Positions 21,258 through 24,303 of a DNA stretch of 24,303 nucleotides are shown piece after piece; position 1 is the stretch's first letter, and each line of letters starts with the position of its first letter. Origin of the DNA: an uncultured Bacteroidota bacterium (GTDB lineage: Bacteria; Bacteroidota; Bacteroidia; NS11-12g; UBA955); assembly GCA_903879775.1 (NCBI GenBank), contig CAIRMY010000026.1, positions 1 through 24,303 of the forward strand, given 5' to 3'. The notes beneath the pieces are model-generated. The model saw only the letters and a program-made list of their open reading frames with translations, did not search any database and was not told where the DNA came from. The position numbers and the translations under genes were made by a program.

Positions 21258-22724
21258 ATGAATTTGCTGCCGTTGCAAATAAGCGCGAAACAAAAAATAC
21301 TTTTGTTTTCGGTGTTGGTGCTATTGGCATTCGGCTTTGCTTTTGCTACCGTTTTTCAAGCTTATTGGGTCATATTCTTGCCTATAGGAATTGCTGCAAT
21401 TTTAATCAGTATTTTATATACGGAAAAGGCACTTTTGTTTTTTGGAGCTTTGGCCCCATTGTCTGTCAATAACGACAATTTGTTCGGTGGTTTCGGAATG
21501 TCGTTGCCAACAGAACCTATGTATATTTTCTTATTCTTATTGCTTATTTTCAATGTGTATCGCGAAGGGCGAATTAACCTAAACACATTGAAGCATCCTT
21601 TGGTGATTATGGTTGTTATCTATTTGGCTTGGCTTTGGATAGCAAGTATTTTTAGCTCATTGCCATTGGTCAGTGTAAAGTATAGTTTGGCAAGAACTTG
21701 GTATATAACGTTATTCTTTTTCTTTGGAATTCGAATCTTTAGAGATTATTCAAAAATTCATTGGTTTTTAAGTGCGTTTACCATTTTTACCTTGATTTGT
21801 GTAGCCTATACCTTAATCATGCACTCGGTAGATGGATTTTCAAGGAGTGCAAGTTATGGAATTTCATGGCCATTTTTCCCTGATCATGGAATGTATGCTG
21901 CCTCAATTGCCTTTGCTTTTTTCATTCTATTTTTCTATACTTTTTACGTAAGACAATTTAATTTTCATGTTTTCTTTAGTCCCTTGCTTCTCTTTGCCTT
22001 ATTTGTTTTAACCTTTGGAATTATTGTGAGTTTTACAAGAGCCACTTGGTTAAGCTTGGTTGTTGCATTTGGAGTTTGGGGTCTATTGCGTATAAAGGTT
22101 AAATTCTCATGGATTTTTGTGGTTCTCTTGAGTGTTGGGACTTACGCAGTGATTCAGCAGGATGAAATTTTATATTCTTTAGAAGCAAACAAACAGGGCA
22201 GCAGCGATGAACTCGAGGGTCACGTAAAATCAGTGAGTAACATAACCACAGATCCAAGTAATTTGGAGCGTATTAACCGCTGGAAATGTGCGGGAAGAAT
22301 GGTTTCTGAACGTCCATTGTTTGGCTTTGGTCCTGGTACGTATGTTTTTAAATATGGCCCGTTTCAAAAAAGTTCAGAACTCACAATCATTAGCACAAAT
22401 TCTGGTGATTTGGGTGATGCACATAGTGAATTTTTCTCGGCTATGAGTGAAATGGGCTACATTGGACTTATTGTATGGTCGAGTTTGGTGCTTTTAACCA
22501 TTTCTACAGGCTTTAAAGTTATTTATCAAACATCTGTGGCTAGGGTGAAACTTACAGCCTCAATTGTTCTCCTGGGCTTAATTACTTATTACATACATGC
22601 CATCTTGAATAACTATAGTCAATACGATAAAGTTGCCGTTCCACTATGGGCTTTTACCGCAATTATTGTAGTTTTGGATTTATACCATAAAAACGGCATT
22701 GTAAATGCTCAAAAAGATATTTAA
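21258..22724 (+). CDS. O-antigen polymerase/ligase-like membrane protein (Wzy_C family)
   Basis: This is a 488-residue protein with about 11-12 hydrophobic segments. A large periplasmic loop (about 300-395) lies between late TMs, as in WaaL/Wzy proteins. Typical family features are FTRATWLSLVVA, and the loop motif RINRWKCAGRMVSERPLFGFGPGTYVF followed by DAHSEFFSAMSEMGYIGL, where R and H residues are needed for transfer in known ligases. It polymerises or transfers undecaprenyl-linked glycans on the periplasmic side. Polymerase and ligase cannot be distinguished by sequence. Adjacent Wzz favours a Wzy-like polymerase. Its last 20 nt overlap the start of the next gene. Confidence 0.85.
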   Translation: MNLLPLQISAKQKILLFSVLVLLAFGFAFATVFQAYWVIFLPIGIAAILISILYTEKALLFFGALAPLSVNNDNLFGGFGMSLPTEPMYIFLFLLLIFNVYREGRINLNTLKHPLVIMVVIYLAWLWIASIFSSLPLVSVKYSLARTWYITLFFFFGIRIFRDYSKIHWFLSAFTIFTLICVAYTLIMHSVDGFSRSASYGISWPFFPDHGMYAASIAFAFFILFFYTFYVRQFNFHVFFSPLLLFALFVLTFGIIVSFTRATWLSLVVAFGVWGLLRIKVKFSWIFVVLLSVGTYAVIQQDEILYSLEANKQGSSDELEGHVKSVSNITTDPSNLERINRWKCAGRMVSERPLFGFGPGTYVFKYGPFQKSSELTIISTNSGDLGDAHSEFFSAMSEMGYIGLIVWSSLVLLTISTGFKVIYQTSVARVKLTASIVLLGLITYYIHAILNNYSQYDKVAVPLWAFTAIIVVLDLYHKNGIVNAQKDI

Positions 22725-23742
22725 ACAACCATTATTTTTAACAGGATTTTCTGTTTGTGCCTTCTTCTTTGTATTGGGTTTATTGGGCTATTCCATTGCT
22801 CCTGATTCTTCGGTTGATTCAAATCAAATTATGCCTGAATGGTCGAGTTTGTCGCCGGGTGAAACCGTAAAGTTTGTTCAAAAGCAGAGAGTGAAAGAAA
22901 AATCAGTCTTTTTTTGGCTTTTGGGGGATGATGGATTGGGTGAGATGATTTCAATTTCTCAAACGCACCCAATGTCCCTCAAAAATAAAAATATCACTTT
23001 TTTCAATGAAAAACGAGGACTTCAAATGACAGTAAGCCTTGATTCTATTGATGGAAATTCGATTAAGACTAGAAACTTCATACTTGGATCGGACCGTTTT
23101 GGGAGGGATATTTTTAGTCGGTTGGTCATTGGTACCCGCGTTTCATTAAGCATTGGTTTTTTTGCCATGGCGCTTAGTTTAATCATTGGCGTATCTATAG
23201 GATTGGTAGCAGGATATTTTGGTGGTAAAATTGATTTGGTTTTAACTTGGCTGATCACTGTATTTTGGTCGGTTCCAACACTTTTAATTGCCTTGGGATT
23301 GAGTTTTTTTCTAGGGAAGGGATATTTTCAAGTTTTGTTGGCAACGGGTTTAAGCAGCTGGGTGGAAGTTGCCAGAGTGGTTAGGGGTCAAACGATGCAA
23401 TTGAGAAATAGAGAATTTGTATTGTCGTCGAAGATTACTGGATTTTCTTCGTTTCATATTATGTTTAAGCATATTTTACCCAATTTGAAAGGCTCGTTGA
23501 CTGTTTTAGCTACCACAAATTTTGCTGCGGCAATATTATTGGAGGCGGGTTTAGGATTTTTAGGATTGGGAGTTGCACCTCCAACTCCAAGTTGGGGAAT
23601 TATGGTGAAAGAAAACTTAGGTTATTTGGTGATTGATAAAGCTTATTTGGCAATTATTCCTGGACTGGCCATTATGTTATTGGTGATGGCATTCAATTTA
23701 ATGTCGATGGGAATCAAAGATTCTGAGGAACATCAATCTTAA
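22705..23742 (+). CDS. ABC transporter permease, OppC/DppC type
   Basis: This is a 345-residue permease of the peptide/nickel class. After TM1 (about 10-30) a periplasmic stretch of about 85 residues precedes the OppC hallmark LGSDRFGRDIFSRLVIGTR. Five further TMs follow, and the EAA loop that docks the ATPase is present (VLSSKITGFSSFHIMFKHILPNL). FLGLGVAPPTPSWG is also typical. Import of oligopeptides or similar substrates is expected. OppB, ATPases and binding protein are not in the window. The start overlaps the O-antigen gene by 20 nt, so translation is coupled. The 3' end has a degraded copy 103 bp downstream. Confidence 0.9.
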   Translation: MLKKIFKQPLFLTGFSVCAFFFVLGLLGYSIAPDSSVDSNQIMPEWSSLSPGETVKFVQKQRVKEKSVFFWLLGDDGLGEMISISQTHPMSLKNKNITFFNEKRGLQMTVSLDSIDGNSIKTRNFILGSDRFGRDIFSRLVIGTRVSLSIGFFAMALSLIIGVSIGLVAGYFGGKIDLVLTWLITVFWSVPTLLIALGLSFFLGKGYFQVLLATGLSSWVEVARVVRGQTMQLRNREFVLSSKITGFSSFHIMFKHILPNLKGSLTVLATTNFAAAILLEAGLGFLGLGVAPPTPSWGIMVKENLGYLVIDKAYLAIIPGLAIMLLVMAFNLMSMGIKDSEEHQS

Positions 23743-23789
23743 AGAATGGCATTGAATACAATTTATTAGATACTTTTTAGTGTTTATGA

Positions 23790-23845
23790 TGTCTTCTAAT
23801 TTAATTTAAATGGGAATCAAAGATTGTAAAGTAAATCAATCTTAA
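23790..23845 (+). pseudogene. decayed duplicate of the permease 3' end
   Basis: Positions 23810-23845 repeat 23707-23742, the last 12 codons of the permease including the stop, with 31 of 36 bases identical and no gap. Similarity continues more weakly for about 15 bases upstream (AATTTAAT shared). In the same register the copy reads SNLI-stop-MGIKDCKVNQS-stop, against FNLMSMGIKDSEEHQS-stop. A stop in place of a serine codon shows it is not part of a working gene. It may be the scar of a local duplication or of a second permease copy. Confidence 0.7.
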
Positions 23846-23942
23846 GAAAGTGTTTCCGCTTAATATGAATTCAAAATCCTTTTCGTTTATTGCTTGGGTT
23901 TGAAATCATGTTGTTGGAATTGAATGAAATCTTATGACAAAA

Positions 23943-23969
23943 AAAAGGCTGCCCAATGGACAGCCTTTT
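23943..23969. terminator. rho-independent terminator, bidirectional
   Basis: AAAAGGCTG (23943-23951) and CAGCCTTTT (23961-23969) pair around a 9-nt loop, with an A tract to the left. On the minus strand it ends in a long T run, so it mainly serves the T9SS cargo gene, which stops 21 bp away. It may also stop transcription of the permease operon. The core is the same as in the terminator at 3567-3607. Confidence 0.85.
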
Positions 23970-23989
23970 GATATTTTATAAGATGAATC

Positions 23990-24303
23990 TTAGTTATTGA
24001 TATAGATAGAAGCTTTGAACGTTTGTTCGTTGTTTCCACCTTTGATCCAATACAAACCAGCGTTCAATTTGGTTGGAACAACTGTTGCATTTTCGATTAC
24101 TTTTTCAACTGCAACTTCGCGTCCACTTACATCATACCAATGAATTTCAGTAGCATTGATGCCTTGGATGTTTAACATTGTACCATTTTTTATTGGGTTA
24201 GGATAAACACTTACAGAAGGATTGCTAATGTTTTTAGTGCTCACATGATTCACAGAAACTGGAATATCAGCTGTGTCTGTGCAACCATTTGATGTGCTTT
24301 TAG
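23990..24303 (-). CDS. C-terminus of a secreted protein with a T9SS type A sorting domain (partial)
   Basis: The frame is open to the right edge, so only the last 104 residues are visible. They start with NGCTDTADIPVSVN, which looks like the end of an immunoglobulin-like PKD or similar repeat. The last 75 residues are a classical type A T9SS sorting domain: VYPNPIKNG near its start, IHWYDVSGREV in the middle and LNAGLYWIKGG near the end. The protein is exported across the inner membrane and then through T9SS, where the domain is removed and the protein is secreted or bound to the cell surface. What the cargo does cannot be said. A GTG at 24253 could be mistaken for a start, but the upstream codons fit the family. 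Confidence 0.9.
   Translation of the reverse strand, partial: KSTSNGCTDTADIPVSVNHVSTKNISNPSVSVYPNPIKNGTMLNIQGINATEIHWYDVSGREVAVEKVIENATVVPTKLNAGLYWIKGGNNEQTFKASIYINN

Noticed and set aside
3567..23969. The two GGCTG...CAGCC hairpins as copies of a mobile repeat
   Set aside because: Both sit exactly after converging genes with T tracts and differ in loop and flanks. Shared GGCTG cores are common among terminators in this phylum.
1..24303. CRISPR array, prophage, integrase or transposase
   Set aside because: No regularly spaced direct repeats and no reading frame with transposase, integrase or phage structural motifs were seen on either strand.

Overview
The window is 24.3 kb of AT-rich bacterial chromosome from the phylum Bacteroidota. 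Four things point there: a type IX secretion (T9SS) C-terminal sorting domain at the right edge; promoter boxes of the Bacteroidota form TAnnTTTG directly upstream of many genes; many SPII lipoproteins; and tandem rhomboid genes downstream of mutL, one with a DUF6576-like tail. The order or genus cannot be fixed from this sequence. I see no tRNA, rRNA, CRISPR array, phage gene or insertion sequence. It reads as ordinary housekeeping and accessory chromosome with some unusual small-scale structure.

Layout. 1-190: 3' end of a recX-like gene, apparently split between two frames at a small palindrome. 252-2149 (minus): a secreted DUF6263-like protein and a very clear ACMSD decarboxylase of the kynurenine pathway, divergent from an APC amino-acid permease (2247-3548, plus). 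3567-3607: bidirectional terminator. 3621-6361 (minus): a two-gene maltodextrin unit, with a GH13 lipoprotein glycosidase followed by an SLC45-type sugar transporter, and a perfect 16-bp palindrome upstream. 6505-7728 (plus): a YbjN-like protein and a lipoprotein. 7725-12154 (minus): mutL, two rhomboids and an EEP-family membrane phosphohydrolase, tightly packed. 12191-14995 (minus): SRAP (HMCES/YedK), a lipoprotein of unknown function and prmA. 15023-17477 (plus): a Lys1-type saccharopine dehydrogenase homologue, ndk and a LOG-family protein. 17526-19400 (plus): a compact unit of a deoxyhypusine-synthase-like protein, a group III truncated haemoglobin and a KdsC-type phosphatase. 19446-20108: a CBS-domain protein. 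20208-23742 (plus): a Wzz-like chain-length protein, an O-antigen polymerase/ligase and an OppC-type permease, followed by a decayed duplicate of the permease 3' end. 23990-24303 (minus): the C-terminus of a T9SS cargo protein.

How it works together. Several genes serve the cell envelope (KdsC, Wzz, O-antigen polymerase, T9SS cargo, lipoproteins, rhomboids). Others serve genome maintenance (mutL, SRAP, the recX remnant), nucleotides (ndk, LOG) and amino-acid or sugar catabolism (ACMSD, permease, saccharopine dehydrogenase, GH13/SLC45). The most consistent non-gene signal is promoter placement: at least seven genes have an exact TAnnTTTG box only 3-7 nt before the start codon, which predicts leaderless mRNAs. 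The sharpest case is the SRAP/saccharopine-dehydrogenase pair, whose two divergent boxes lie 4 bp apart. I did not find a clear new multi-gene system. The best leads are the DHS-like protein that lacks the catalytic lysine, a MutL with an eroded endonuclease motif, the leaderless promoter set, and the two small duplication or insertion scars at 54-71 and 23743-23845.
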